From Streptomyces sp. NRRL B-24484 (lineage in GTDB: Bacteria > Actinomycetota > Actinomycetes > Streptomycetales > Streptomycetaceae), in contig NZ_JOAI01000045.1 in assembly GCF_000717715.1 (NCBI RefSeq), positions 1-64,000 on the forward strand: a DNA stretch of 64,000 nt. Reading direction: 5' to 3'. Shown piece by piece: positions 26,068-36,100 of this stretch. Positions within the stretch are counted from its first letter, which is position 1; the number at the start of each line of letters is the position of its first letter. The notes beneath the pieces are model-generated. The model was not told the DNA's origin, did not search any database, and saw nothing but the letters and a program-made list of their open reading frames with translations. The translations under genes were made by a program, and so were the position numbers.

Positions 26068-27078
26068 ATGAACTCCAAGAAATTTCCCCGGGACGTGGGT
26101 GTCTACCGGGTCGACGGCGGCGAACTGGAGCAGATCGAGCGCCTGGTGGCCCGGGCGCGGAAGCAGTTCGCCACCGCCTCCGACACGGACTTCCTGTTCC
26201 GAGCGGCGAGCCTGGCGACCGGGCTGCCGGACGGCCTGGTGGACTTCCTGCGGTCGTTCGAGCTGCACGAGACCACCGCCGGGGTGGTGGTGAGCGGACT
26301 GCCGGTGGACGACGCCGCGATCGGTCCGACTCCCCCGCACTGGTCGCAGCAGGCGCAGCCGGAGTCCACGGTGCGGGAGGAGGTCTTCTTCGTCCTGCTG
26401 GCGTCGCTGCTCGGCGAACCGTTCGGCTGGTCGACGCTGCAGTCCGGCCGGATCATCCACGACGTGCTGCCCGTGCAGGGCGAGGAGACGGCGCAGAGCG
26501 GGCACGGCAGCACCGACCTGCTGGAGTGGCACACCGAGGACGGCTTCCATCCGTACCGCTGCGACTACCTCGGTCTGATGGCGCTGCGGAACCCGACGGG
26601 GGTGGCGACCACCTTCGCCGGTGTCGGGAACCTCGCGCTGCCGGCCGAGGTGACGGAGGTGCTGCAGCAGCCGCGGTTCCTGATCCGGCCGGACACCGAG
26701 CACCTGCGCACCGGCACGGCGGGCGGCAGCGTGTACGACATCGCGGCGCGCACCGTCCCGGTGCCGGTGCTGTTCGGCAGCCGTTCCGAGCCGTACCTGC
26801 GGATCGACCCGTACTTCATGGACGCCGTCGCCGGGGACCCGGACGCGACGCACGCGCTGAAGTGCGTGGTGGCCGCGCTGGAGGCGGACCTGGAGGACCT
26901 GGTGCTCGACCCGGGCGAGGTCGCGTTCGTCGACAACTACCGTGCGGTGCACGGTCGGAGGCCGTTCGAGGCGCGGTACGACGGGACGGACCGCTGGCTG
27001 AAGAAGGTCGTCGTCGCCCGTGACCTGCGCAAGTCGCGGGAGCTGCGGAGCAGTGCGCGCTCGCGGGTGGTGGCATGA
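26068..27078 (+). CDS. Arginine beta-hydroxylase-like 2-oxoglutarate/Fe(II) oxygenase (VioC family)
   Basis: 336 residues. It has the clavaminate-synthase-like HxE motif EWHTEDGFHPYRCDYLGLMA, the distal His in VDNYRAVHGRRPFEARYDG with the co-substrate Arg after it, and the tail LKKVVVARDLRKSRELRSSA, very like VioC, which hydroxylates free L-arginine at the beta carbon in viomycin biosynthesis. MppO and OrfP, from the mannopeptimycin and streptothricin pathways, are relatives. I infer it makes 3-hydroxyarginine or a close analogue. There is no VioD-like PLP cyclase beside it, so capreomycidine formation is not supported. It heads the rightward NRPS operon and overlaps the next gene by four bases. 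Confidence 0.85.
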   Translation: MNSKKFPRDVGVYRVDGGELEQIERLVARARKQFATASDTDFLFRAASLATGLPDGLVDFLRSFELHETTAGVVVSGLPVDDAAIGPTPPHWSQQAQPESTVREEVFFVLLASLLGEPFGWSTLQSGRIIHDVLPVQGEETAQSGHGSTDLLEWHTEDGFHPYRCDYLGLMALRNPTGVATTFAGVGNLALPAEVTEVLQQPRFLIRPDTEHLRTGTAGGSVYDIAARTVPVPVLFGSRSEPYLRIDPYFMDAVAGDPDATHALKCVVAALEADLEDLVLDPGEVAFVDNYRAVHGRRPFEARYDGTDRWLKKVVVARDLRKSRELRSSARSRVVA

Positions 27079-27923
27079 TCCCGCAGTCGGTGGCGCGGCC
27101 GTTCCTGCTGCGCGATCCGGAGCACTTCCGGATCGAGTTCGAGATCAATCCGTGGATGGCCACCGGTTCGCAGCCCAGCCCCGAGCTCGCCCGGGCGGAG
27201 TGGGAGGCGCTGGGGGCGGCGCTGCGCGGGGCCGGCGGGGTGGTGCACACGGCGCCGTCCGACCCGGACTGGCCGGACATGGTGTTCCCGACCGACACCG
27301 CCGTGGTGAGCGGCGGCCGGTTCCTGCGGTCGCGGTTCAGCCGGCCCGAGCGCGGCGGTGAGGCCCGGTTGGCCGCCGAGTGGCTGACCGGCAACGGCTG
27401 GCAGGAGATCCGCACCGCCGGCTGGGACCCGGCGGCCCGGCTGGAGGGCGGCGACGTGCTCGCGTTCGGGGAGCGGCTGCTCGCCGGGCACGGGATGCGC
27501 AGCACCGCGCAGGCGCGCGCCGGTCTCGCCGCGGCCTTCGGCCGCGAGGTGGTGCCCGTCCGCCTGGTGGATCCCCGGTTCTACCACCTGGACATGTCGG
27601 TCTGTCCGCTCGACGACCGCCGGGCGCTGGTGTTCCCGGGGGCCTGGGACGCGGAGGGCCGGCGGCGTCTGCTGGAGCTGATCCCCGAACCGCTGGTGGT
27701 GACCGAGCAGGAGGCGCTGACCTTCTGCGTGAACTCGGTGGTCATCGGCACCTCCGTCGTGATGTCCGCGTGCCCCGCGCGGATCGGCCGGCAGCTCGAG
27801 GCCTGGGGCTTCGAGCCTGTCGTCACCCCGATCGACCAGTTCACCAAGGGCGGCGGCGGCATCCGCTGCATGACCCTCGACCTCGATTTGCTCGCCCAAG
27901 GCGTTCCCGCCGTCCGACCGTAG
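27075..27923 (+). CDS. Dimethylargininase/amidinotransferase-superfamily guanidine-modifying enzyme
   Basis: 282 residues. It has the five-bladed pentein motifs: SRFSRPERGGEA (cationic substrate loop), RLEGGDVLAFGERLLAGHG, catalytic His171 in FYHLDMSVCPL and nucleophilic Cys265 in GGGIRCMTLDL. Dimethylarginine dimethylaminohydrolases and arginine deiminases in this superfamily convert guanidines to ureido groups (citrulline products), while amidinotransferases move the amidino group. The DDAH-like ending and length favour a hydrolase. Coupled to the arginine oxygenase, it may convert a hydroxyarginine into hydroxycitrulline, or act on methylated arginine. The order of the two steps is unknown. 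Confidence 0.82.
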   Translation: MIPQSVARPFLLRDPEHFRIEFEINPWMATGSQPSPELARAEWEALGAALRGAGGVVHTAPSDPDWPDMVFPTDTAVVSGGRFLRSRFSRPERGGEARLAAEWLTGNGWQEIRTAGWDPAARLEGGDVLAFGERLLAGHGMRSTAQARAGLAAAFGREVVPVRLVDPRFYHLDMSVCPLDDRRALVFPGAWDAEGRRRLLELIPEPLVVTEQEALTFCVNSVVIGTSVVMSACPARIGRQLEAWGFEPVVTPIDQFTKGGGGIRCMTLDLDLLAQGVPAVRP

Positions 27924-27931
27924 GAGCAGAA

Positions 27932-28144
27932 GTGTCCGAGTCGAATTCCGCGCTCTACCAGGTCGTGGTCAACCACGAGCTCCAGTACTCCGTCTGGCCG
28001 GCCGGCCGGGACCTGCCCGCGGGCTGGACCGCCGAGGGCGTCAGCGGCACCCGCGAGGACTGCCTCGCGCACATCGAGGAGATCTGGACCGACATGCGTC
28101 CGCTGAGCCTCCGTCTGCGCATGGCGCAGGAAGTCGGCTCATGA
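27932..28144 (+). CDS. MbtH-like NRPS adenylation activator
   Basis: 70 residues from a GTG behind TAGGAGCAGA. The MbtH signature is complete: NHELQYSVWPAGRDLPAGW, EDCLAHIEEIWTDMRPLSL. MbtH proteins bind adenylation domains and are often needed for solubility and activity. The gene overlaps the first NRPS by four bases, so the two are coupled. A single copy would have to serve all five adenylation domains of the cluster. Confidence 0.97.
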   Translation: MSESNSALYQVVVNHELQYSVWPAGRDLPAGWTAEGVSGTREDCLAHIEEIWTDMRPLSLRLRMAQEVGS

Positions 28145-31100
28145 CCGTCCGTGCCGCCGTGCCGGGCGTCCCGCACACCGCGGAGCTGCTGCTGCCCGAG
28201 CTGTTCTGGCGTCAGGTCGCCCTGACGCCGGACGCCGTGGCGGTCAGCGACGGGGCCGAGGCCCTGAGCTACCGCGAGACCGGCGAGAGGGTGCGGACCC
28301 TGGCAGCGCGGCTCAGTGAACTCGGGGTGGGCCCGGAGGCGATGGTCGGCGTCCAGCTGCCGCGTTCCGTCCGGCTGGTGGTGGCCATGCTGGCCGTGTC
28401 CACCGCGGGCGGCGCCTTCCTGCTGCTCGACCCGGAGCACCCGGTGGAGCGTCGCACGACGATGCTCGGCACCGCCCGCGCCCTCGCGCTGGTCTGCGAG
28501 GAGCCGCTCGCCGGCCCGTGGTCGCAGGTGCGGCCGGACGAGCGGCCGGTGGCCGACGGGCCGGTCGCGGCGCCCGCGGAGCTGTACCCCGACAACGCGG
28601 CGTACGTCGCCTTCACCTCGGGGTCGACGGGTGTGCCCAAGGGTGTCGTCAACACCCAGGCGGGCCTGGCGAACCGGCTGGCGGACGCGGTCCGCCGGCA
28701 CGGTGTCGGCCCCGGCGACCGGCTGCTGTCGGCGACCGGTCTGGGCTTCGACCCGGTGGTCTTCCAGGTCTTCCTGCCGCTGGTCTGCGGCGCGACCCTG
28801 GTGCTCGCCCCGGACGGTCTGGAGCGGGACCCGGTGGCGCTGCTCGCCCTGCTGCGCGAGGAGCGGATCACCGCGCTGGAGCTCGTCCCCTCGGTGCTGC
28901 AGGTGCTGCTGGAGCAGCCGGAGGCCGGCGGGGTCGGCGACCTGCGCTGGCTCACCTCGGCGGGCGAGATGCTGACGGGTGACCTGTGCGCCCGCGCGCT
29001 GTCCGTGCTCGGTGTCCGGGTGCGGAACGTGTACGGGCCGGCGGAGTGCGCGATCGGCGTCACCGACCACCCGTACGACCCGGCGCAGGGCCCGGGCGGG
29101 GTGCCGCTGGGCGGGCCGATCGACAACGTCCGGATCGTCCTGCTCGACGAGGACGGCCACCGCGCGGAGAGCGGCGAGATCCACCTCGGCGGGGTGTGCG
29201 TGGGCCGCGGCTACCTGGGTGCGCCGGGGCTGACGGCGGACCGGTTCCGGCCGGATCCGGACGGCCCGCCCGGTGCCCGGCTGTACCGGACGGGCGACCG
29301 GGCGCGGACGAACCTGCGCGGCGAGCTGGAGTTCGCCGGGCGGATCGACAACCAGATCAAGCTCAGCGGGGTGCGGATCGAGCCCGAGGGCATCGAGGCG
29401 CTGCTGACCGCGCACCCCCTGGTGGAGGCGGCGGCCGTCACGGTGGCGCCCGACCGGGTGGGCGGGCAGCAGCTGGTGGCCTTCGTGAAGGGCTCCGCCG
29501 GTCACGAGGAGCTGCGCGGCCATCTGCGCGCGCACCTGCCCGACTCGCACCTGCCCTCGGTCTTCCAGCCGGTCGACGAGCTGCCGCTGACCGCGAACGG
29601 CAAGGTCGACCGGACGGCCCTCACCGTCGACGCCGACCCCCGCCGGGCCCCGTACCGGGCGCCGGGGACGCCCGAGGAGGTCCAGGTCACCGAGATCTGG
29701 CAGGAGGTCCTCGGCATCGGGCGGATCGGGCTGGACGACAACTTCTTCCAGCTCGGCGGCTACTCGCTGCTGCTGCTCCGGGTGGCGATGCGGCTGCGCA
29801 AGCTCTCCGGGCTGCCGCTGCAGGTGCGCGAGCTGTTCGGCGCGCCGACCCCGGCCGGGCAGAGCCTGCTGATCGCCGGGACCCGGGCGCAGGCGCAGCC
29901 GGTGGCGGCGGTCGAGCCGGTGCCTCGGGACCGGCCGCTGCCGCTGTCGTACGCCCAGCAGGACCTGTGGGTGCTGGACCGGATGAACCCGGGCAGCGGC
30001 GAGTACACCATGCCGATCATGATCCGGCTGCCGGAGAACGGCATCCCGACCGTGGTCGTCGAGGGCGCGCTGCGCGACCTCGCGGCCCGGCACGAGATCC
30101 TGCGCACCCGGTACGCGTCGGTCAACGGCAGCCTCTGCCAGATCGTCGACAAGGACCGGCCGGTCCGGCCGTCCGTGGTCGAGGTGACCGAGGCGCAGCT
30201 GCCGGAGGCGGTGCGCCGCGAGACGGCCGCCGGGTTCGACCTCGCCGAGGGGCCGGTCTGGCGGGCCATGCTCGCCCGGGTCCCGGACGGCGCCGACGCG
30301 CTGCTGCTGACCTTCCACCACATCGCCTCCGACGGCTGGTCGATGGTCGTGCTCCGCCGCGAGCTGGACGAGCTGATCTCGGCCCGCAAGGACCGCCGCG
30401 AGCCCCTGCTGCCGGACATGTCCGTGCAGTACGCGGACTTCGCGGTCTGGCAGCGCGAGCGGGTCGAGGGCGGCGCGCTCGACGAGCAGCTCGGCTACTG
30501 GCGGCGGCAGCTGGCCGGCCTGCCGACGCTCGACCTGCCGACCGACCGGCCCCGGCCGCCGATCCGGGACACCCGCGGCGCCGCGTTCGAGTTCGAGATC
30601 CCCGCCGCCGTCATGCGGCCGGTGCTGGAGGCGGGCTGGCAGCGGGGCGCGACCCCGTACGCCACCCTGCTGGCCGCGTACGCCGCCCTGCTGGCCCGGT
30701 ACTGCGGGCAGGGCGACATCCCGATCGGCACCCCGCTCGCCGGCCGGCTGCGCGAGGAGGTCGCCGGGGTGCTCGGCTGCTTCCTCAACACCGTGGTGAT
30801 GCGCTGCGACGCCGCGGGCGACCCGGCCTTCACCGAGCTGCTGGAGCGGGTGCGGCGGACGGTCTCGGAGGCCCAGGAGGCGCAGGAGGTGCCGTTCGCC
30901 CACCTGGTGCGCGAACTGGCCCCGGAGCGGGACCAGTCCCGCAACCTGCTGGCCCAGGTGCTCTTCGACCTGCACGACGACGGGGTCACCTCGGTCGACG
31001 GCGGCAGGACCGACACCGGGATGCTGCTCGACGCCTGGACGGGCTCGAAGGCCGACCTCAACCTGGTCGTGCAGATCCAGCCCGACCGCTCCTGCCTGGC

Positions 31101-33126
31101 CGTGCTGGAGTACTCGACCGCGCTCTTCGACGCGGCTACCGTGCGCCGGCTGGCCGGGCACTTCCGGCAGCTGCTGGCGGGCGTCGCGGCCGACCCGCAG
31201 ACCCGGCTGCACGAGCTGCCGCTGCTGCCCCCGGACGAGCGCCGGACCGTCCTGGCGGCGGGCCGCGGGGCCGACGCCGCCCGCCCGGAGCTCGCCGTGC
31301 ACGAGCTGTTCGCCGTCCAGGCCGAGAAGACCCCGGACGCGCCCGCGCTGCTCTCGGACGCGGGCGGGCTGAGCTACGGCGAGCTCGCCGAGCGCAGCGA
31401 CCGGCTCGCCTCGCGGCTGCGCGGCCTCGGCGTCGGACCGGAGTCGGTCGTCGGCGTCTGCCTCGACCGCGGCACCGACCTGGTGGTGTCCTTCCTCGCG
31501 GTGTGGAAGGCCGGCGCGGCGTACGTGCCGCTGGACCCGGACTTCCCGGCCGAGCGGCTCCGGTACATGCTGGACGACTCCGGCGCCCGCTGCGTGATCA
31601 CCGACCGCGCCCGGGCCGGCGTGCTGCGGCCCGCCGTGCCGCTGCTGCTCGACGATCCCGGGGAGCGGGCCCGACTCGCCGCGCAGCCGCCCTTCGAGGC
31701 CGCCCCGGCCGACCTGGACGCGCTCGCCTACGTGATCTACACCTCCGGCTCGACCGGCCGCCCCAAGGGCGTCATGGTCGACCACCGGGGCCTGCTCAAC
31801 TACCTGATGTGGACGGTCGAGGACTACGCGGGCGCGCGCCCCGGCGGCACCCCGCTGTTCTCGTCGACCGCGTACGACATGGTGGTGCCCGACCTCTACA
31901 CCGCCCTGGTCACCGGCGAGCCCGTCCGGCTGCTGCCGCCGCACTTCGACCCGTCCGAGCTGGGCCGGCTGCTGGCCGCGGGCGCGCCCTACTCCTTCGT
32001 CAAACTGACGCCCGGCCACCTCGACCTGCTGAGCGCCCAGCTCACCCCCGAGCAGGCCGCGGGCCTGGCGGGCGTGCTCGCCGTCGGCGCCGACTCCTTC
32101 CCGGTGCCGGTGCTGGAGCGGTGGCTCGCCAAGGCCGGGCCGGACGGACCGCGCCTGCTCAACGAGTACGGCCCGACGGAGATCTCGGTGGCGAACTCCA
32201 CCTACCGGATCACCGGCGGCGGCCACCCCGAGGTGCTGCCCATCGGCACCCCCGTCCCCAACACCACCATGTGGGTGCTCGACGGCCACGGGAACCCGTG
32301 CCCGGTCGGCGTGCCCGGCGAACTCCACATCGGCGGCACCGGCGTGGCCCGCGGCTACCGCAACCGCCCGGGGCTGACCGCGGCGGTCTTCGTGCCCGAC
32401 CCGTTCTCCGCCGAACCCGGCCGGCGCCTGTACCGGACGGGCGACCGGGCCCGGCTGCTCGCCGACGGGAACGTCGAGTTCCTGGGGCGCCTGGACGAGC
32501 AGATCAAGCTGCGCGGCCACCGGATCGAACCGGGCGAGATCACCGCCGTGCTGACCGAGCTCCCCGAGGTCGCCGACGCGCTGGTGCGGGTCGACACCAA
32601 GGGCGCCACCGGCCGGCTGGTCGCCTGGGTCGTCCCGGCGGACGGCCACGAGCCCGTCCCGGCCGAGCTGCTGGAGCACTGCGCGCTGCGGCTGCCCGCA
32701 CCGATGGTGCCCGCCGCGCTGGTGCTGCTCGACCGGATCCCGCTGAACGCCAACGGCAAGGTCGACCACGCGGCGCTGCCGGCCCCGCCCGAGGAGGCGG
32801 CGGAGCACAGCACCGGCCCGCTGGGCGAGCTGGCGGAGGGCCTGGCCGGGCTCTGGAGCGACCTGCTGGGCTACGACGTGCTGCCCGAGCTGCACCGGAC
32901 GTTCTTCCAGCTCGGCGGCGACTCCGTGCTCGCCTCCCGGCTGGTCGCCGCGGTCGAGGCCGACTACGGGGTCCGGCTGCCGCTGCGCAGCGTGTTCGAG
33001 CACCCCACCGTCGCCGGCCTCGCCCGGCTCGTCGAGGAGCGGATCCGGGCGGACATCGCCGAGATGTCCGACGCCGAACTGACCCGGCTGACCACATCGG
33101 ACGAAGAGGACCGAGATGAGCACTGA
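28141..33126 (+). CDS. NRPS, A-T-C-A-T (1661 residues)
   Basis: Domains: A1 (about 20-500; FTSGSTGVPKG at 158), T1 (about 515-590; Ser542 in LGGYSLLLL, with Tyr where Asp or His is usual), C (about 600-1040; HHIASDG at 726-732), A2 (about 1050-1545; YTSGSTGRPKG at 1200), T2 (Ser1595 in LGGDS). It starts directly with A1, so it is the likely initiating protein. Specificity residues read by eye: A1 D-P-F-E-T-A-V-I-G-K, which I cannot match; A2 D-M-P-K-L-V-E-V-A-K, resembling the A3/A4 codes of the next protein. The last T is followed by a short linker, and the stop overlaps the next start by 11 bases. Confidence 0.97.
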   Translation: MTVRAAVPGVPHTAELLLPELFWRQVALTPDAVAVSDGAEALSYRETGERVRTLAARLSELGVGPEAMVGVQLPRSVRLVVAMLAVSTAGGAFLLLDPEHPVERRTTMLGTARALALVCEEPLAGPWSQVRPDERPVADGPVAAPAELYPDNAAYVAFTSGSTGVPKGVVNTQAGLANRLADAVRRHGVGPGDRLLSATGLGFDPVVFQVFLPLVCGATLVLAPDGLERDPVALLALLREERITALELVPSVLQVLLEQPEAGGVGDLRWLTSAGEMLTGDLCARALSVLGVRVRNVYGPAECAIGVTDHPYDPAQGPGGVPLGGPIDNVRIVLLDEDGHRAESGEIHLGGVCVGRGYLGAPGLTADRFRPDPDGPPGARLYRTGDRARTNLRGELEFAGRIDNQIKLSGVRIEPEGIEALLTAHPLVEAAAVTVAPDRVGGQQLVAFVKGSAGHEELRGHLRAHLPDSHLPSVFQPVDELPLTANGKVDRTALTVDADPRRAPYRAPGTPEEVQVTEIWQEVLGIGRIGLDDNFFQLGGYSLLLLRVAMRLRKLSGLPLQVRELFGAPTPAGQSLLIAGTRAQAQPVAAVEPVPRDRPLPLSYAQQDLWVLDRMNPGSGEYTMPIMIRLPENGIPTVVVEGALRDLAARHEILRTRYASVNGSLCQIVDKDRPVRPSVVEVTEAQLPEAVRRETAAGFDLAEGPVWRAMLARVPDGADALLLTFHHIASDGWSMVVLRRELDELISARKDRREPLLPDMSVQYADFAVWQRERVEGGALDEQLGYWRRQLAGLPTLDLPTDRPRPPIRDTRGAAFEFEIPAAVMRPVLEAGWQRGATPYATLLAAYAALLARYCGQGDIPIGTPLAGRLREEVAGVLGCFLNTVVMRCDAAGDPAFTELLERVRRTVSEAQEAQEVPFAHLVRELAPERDQSRNLLAQVLFDLHDDGVTSVDGGRTDTGMLLDAWTGSKADLNLVVQIQPDRSCLAVLEYSTALFDAATVRRLAGHFRQLLAGVAADPQTRLHELPLLPPDERRTVLAAGRGADAARPELAVHELFAVQAEKTPDAPALLSDAGGLSYGELAERSDRLASRLRGLGVGPESVVGVCLDRGTDLVVSFLAVWKAGAAYVPLDPDFPAERLRYMLDDSGARCVITDRARAGVLRPAVPLLLDDPGERARLAAQPPFEAAPADLDALAYVIYTSGSTGRPKGVMVDHRGLLNYLMWTVEDYAGARPGGTPLFSSTAYDMVVPDLYTALVTGEPVRLLPPHFDPSELGRLLAAGAPYSFVKLTPGHLDLLSAQLTPEQAAGLAGVLAVGADSFPVPVLERWLAKAGPDGPRLLNEYGPTEISVANSTYRITGGGHPEVLPIGTPVPNTTMWVLDGHGNPCPVGVPGELHIGGTGVARGYRNRPGLTAAVFVPDPFSAEPGRRLYRTGDRARLLADGNVEFLGRLDEQIKLRGHRIEPGEITAVLTELPEVADALVRVDTKGATGRLVAWVVPADGHEPVPAELLEHCALRLPAPMVPAALVLLDRIPLNANGKVDHAALPAPPEEAAEHSTGPLGELAEGLAGLWSDLLGYDVLPELHRTFFQLGGDSVLASRLVAAVEADYGVRLPLRSVFEHPTVAGLARLVEERIRADIAEMSDAELTRLTTSDEEDRDEH

Positions 33127-36100
33127 GATCGACGACCGGCGGCAGTCGCTGCTGCGGCAACGGCTGGCGGGTGCCCGGCGCTCCCGCGTGGCCGTCCCCC
33201 GCCTCGACCTCTCGGCCGAGCTGCCGCTCTCCTTCGGCCAGCGCCGGCTCTGGTTCCTGGACCGGTACGACGAGACGGCCACCGACAACCTGGTGCCGAT
33301 CGTGCTGCGGCTGACCGGCCCGCTCGACGCGGCGGCCCTCGGCCGGGCCTGGGACCGGCTCGTGGAGCGGCACCTCGTCCTGCGGACGCACTACCGCTCG
33401 ACGGCGGACGAGCCCGTGCAGTGGATCGCCCCGGACGGCCCGCGGCTCGAACTCACCGACCTGGCCGACGCCGACGACCCGGAGCGGGCGGCGCACGACC
33501 TGGCCGAACGGCTCACCGCCCGGCCGCTGCCGCTCTCCGGAGGCGCCGCCGCGCGCATCCACCTGCTGCGCCCGGCCGCCGACCGGCACCTGCTGGTCGC
33601 GGTCTTCCACCACATCGCCTTCGACGGCTGGTCGGAGCGGGTGTTCTGGTCCGAGCTGAGCGCGTTCTACCGCGAGGAGACCGGGGCGGGCGCCGCCGCG
33701 CTGCCCGAACTGCCGGTGCAGTACGCCGAGTACGCCGCCTGGCAGCGGCGTCGCTTCGACGAGGGCCGGATGGCCGCGGCCACCGCGTACTGGACGGAGC
33801 GGCTGGCCGGGGTCGTGCCGCTGGCGCTGCCCGCGGACCGGCCCCGGCCGGACGTGCGCGGGCCCGCCGGCGGGGCCTGCCGGTTCGCCGTCCCCGCGGA
33901 CACCGCCGACGGCGTCCGCGCGCTGGCCCTGGAGCACGGCACCACCCCGTTCGCCGTGCTGCTGACCGCCTTCCAGGCGCTGCTGGGCCGGTACACCGGG
34001 CGCAGCGACGTCGCGGTGGGGGTGCCGGTCGGCAACCGGCAGCGGCCCGAGCTGCAGGACCTGATCGGCTTCTTCGTCAACACCGTGGTGATGCGGGCGC
34101 GTTGGGGCGCCCAGCAGGGTTTCGCCGAGCTGCTGCAGGACAACCGGCTCGCCGTGCTCGACGCCTTCGACCACCAGGAGCTGCCCTTCGAGTGGCTGGT
34201 GAACGAGCTGGACCCGGAGCGGGACCTGTCCCGCACCCCGCTGGTGCAGGTCATGTTCGGCTACCAGAACACCGGCGCGAGCGGCCCCGAGCTGCCCGGG
34301 GTACGGGCCGAGGCGGTCGAAACCGCCTGGACCACCGCGAAGTTCGACCTCAACCTGCAGGTCGTCGATGCCCCGGCCGGCCCGCTGGACGCCGTGCTGG
34401 AGTACTCGGCCGAGCTGTTCGACGCCGCCACCGCCGACCGGATCGCCGCGCACTTCCTGCGGCTGCTGGCGAGCGCGGTGCAGGCGCCGGACACCCCGGT
34501 GGCGGCCCTGGAGTACCTCACAGCCGACGAGCTGCACCGGTTCGTCACCGCCCCCAACGACAACGCGGTGGAGCGCGGCCCGGCGGCGGTGCACACGCTG
34601 GTCGCGGCGCAGGACCCGGCCGCGGTCGCCGTGGTGGCCGCCGACGGCAGCCGGCTGACCTTCGGCGAGCTCGACGCGCGGGCCAACCGGCTCGCCCGGC
34701 ACCTGATCGCGCTCGGCGCCGGCCCGGAGACCACGGTCGGCGTCCACCTCGACCGCGGCCCGGACCTGGTGGTCGCGCTGCTCGCGGTGCTGAAGTCCGG
34801 TGCCGCGTACGTGCCGGTCGACCCCGCGCACCCGGCGGAGCGGACGGCGCACGTGCTCGCCGACGCCGGGGTGGCGCTGGTCCTCACCAGTGCGGCGCGG
34901 GCCGGCGCGCTGCCCGCCGCCGGGGGCCGGACGGCCGTCCCGGTGGACGCCGTGCGCCTGGACGGCCTCCCGGCCACCGACCCGGGCGTGCCGGTCGACC
35001 CGGACAGCCTGGCCTACGTCATCTACACCTCCGGCACGACCGGCCGCCCCAAGGGCGTCGAGACCACCCACCGCGGCCTCGCCAACTACCTGTTGTGGAG
35101 CGCCGGGGCGTACGCGGGGGCACCGGGCGGGACGGCGCTGTTCTCCTCGGTCGCCTTCGACCTGGTGGTGCCGAACCTGTGGACGGCGCTGATGCTCGGC
35201 CGCCCGGTCACCCTGCTCCCCGCGGACTTCGACCTCGCCGACCTCGGCCGGCTGCTGCTGGCCGCCGGACCGCTGAGCTTCCTCAAGCTGGCCCCCGGCC
35301 ATCTGGAGGTGCTGGCGGGCCAGTTGGACGCCGAGCAGCGCCGTTCGGTGGCGGCCGTGGTGATCGCCGCCGGCGACAGCTTCACCAGTGCCCTGGTGGA
35401 CCGCTGGCGGGTGGACGGCGCCCGCCTCGCTTCCGAGTACGGCCCGACCGAGATCACCGTCGGCAACTCCTGCCAGGAGGTGACCGGCCCGATCACCACC
35501 GAGCTCGTCCCGCTCGGCGCCCCGATCCCCAACACCACCGCCTACGTGCTGGACGGGGGCCTGCGGCCGGTGGCGACGGGCGTGGTCGGCGAGGTGTACG
35601 TGGGCGGCACCGGAGTGGCCCGCGGCTACCGCGGCCGGCCCGGGCAGACCGCCGGGAAGTTCGTCCCGGACCCGTTCTCGGCCGTGCCGGGCGGGCGGCT
35701 CTACCGGACGGGCGACCTCGCCCGGATGCTGCCCGGCGGGGAGATGGAGTTCGTCGGCCGGTGCGACACCCAGGTCAAGATCCGCGGCTACCGGGTCGAG
35801 CCCGGCGAGGTGCAGAACGTCCTCGACGAGCACCCGGCCGTCCGGGCCTCGGTGGTCGTCGGCCGGTCGGACGGGCCGTCCGGCACCGAGCTGGTCGCCT
35901 ACGTGGTGGCGGACGACCGCGGCGCCGACCTGACGGCCTTCCTGGCCGGGCGGCTGCCGGCCTGGATGGTCCCCTCCGCCGTCGTCCACCTGGCGGAGAT
36001 CCCGCTCACCAGCAACGGCAAGACCGACCACCGCGCGCTGCCCGCGCCGGGCCGCCGGTCGCGGCTGACCACGGAGTTCACCGCTCCGCGGCCGGGCATC

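Noticed and set aside
26068..27078. Capreomycidine pathway (VioC/VioD pair)
   Set aside because: The oxygenase is VioC-like but no VioD-type PLP cyclase is in the window; the only aminotransferase is IlvE-type.
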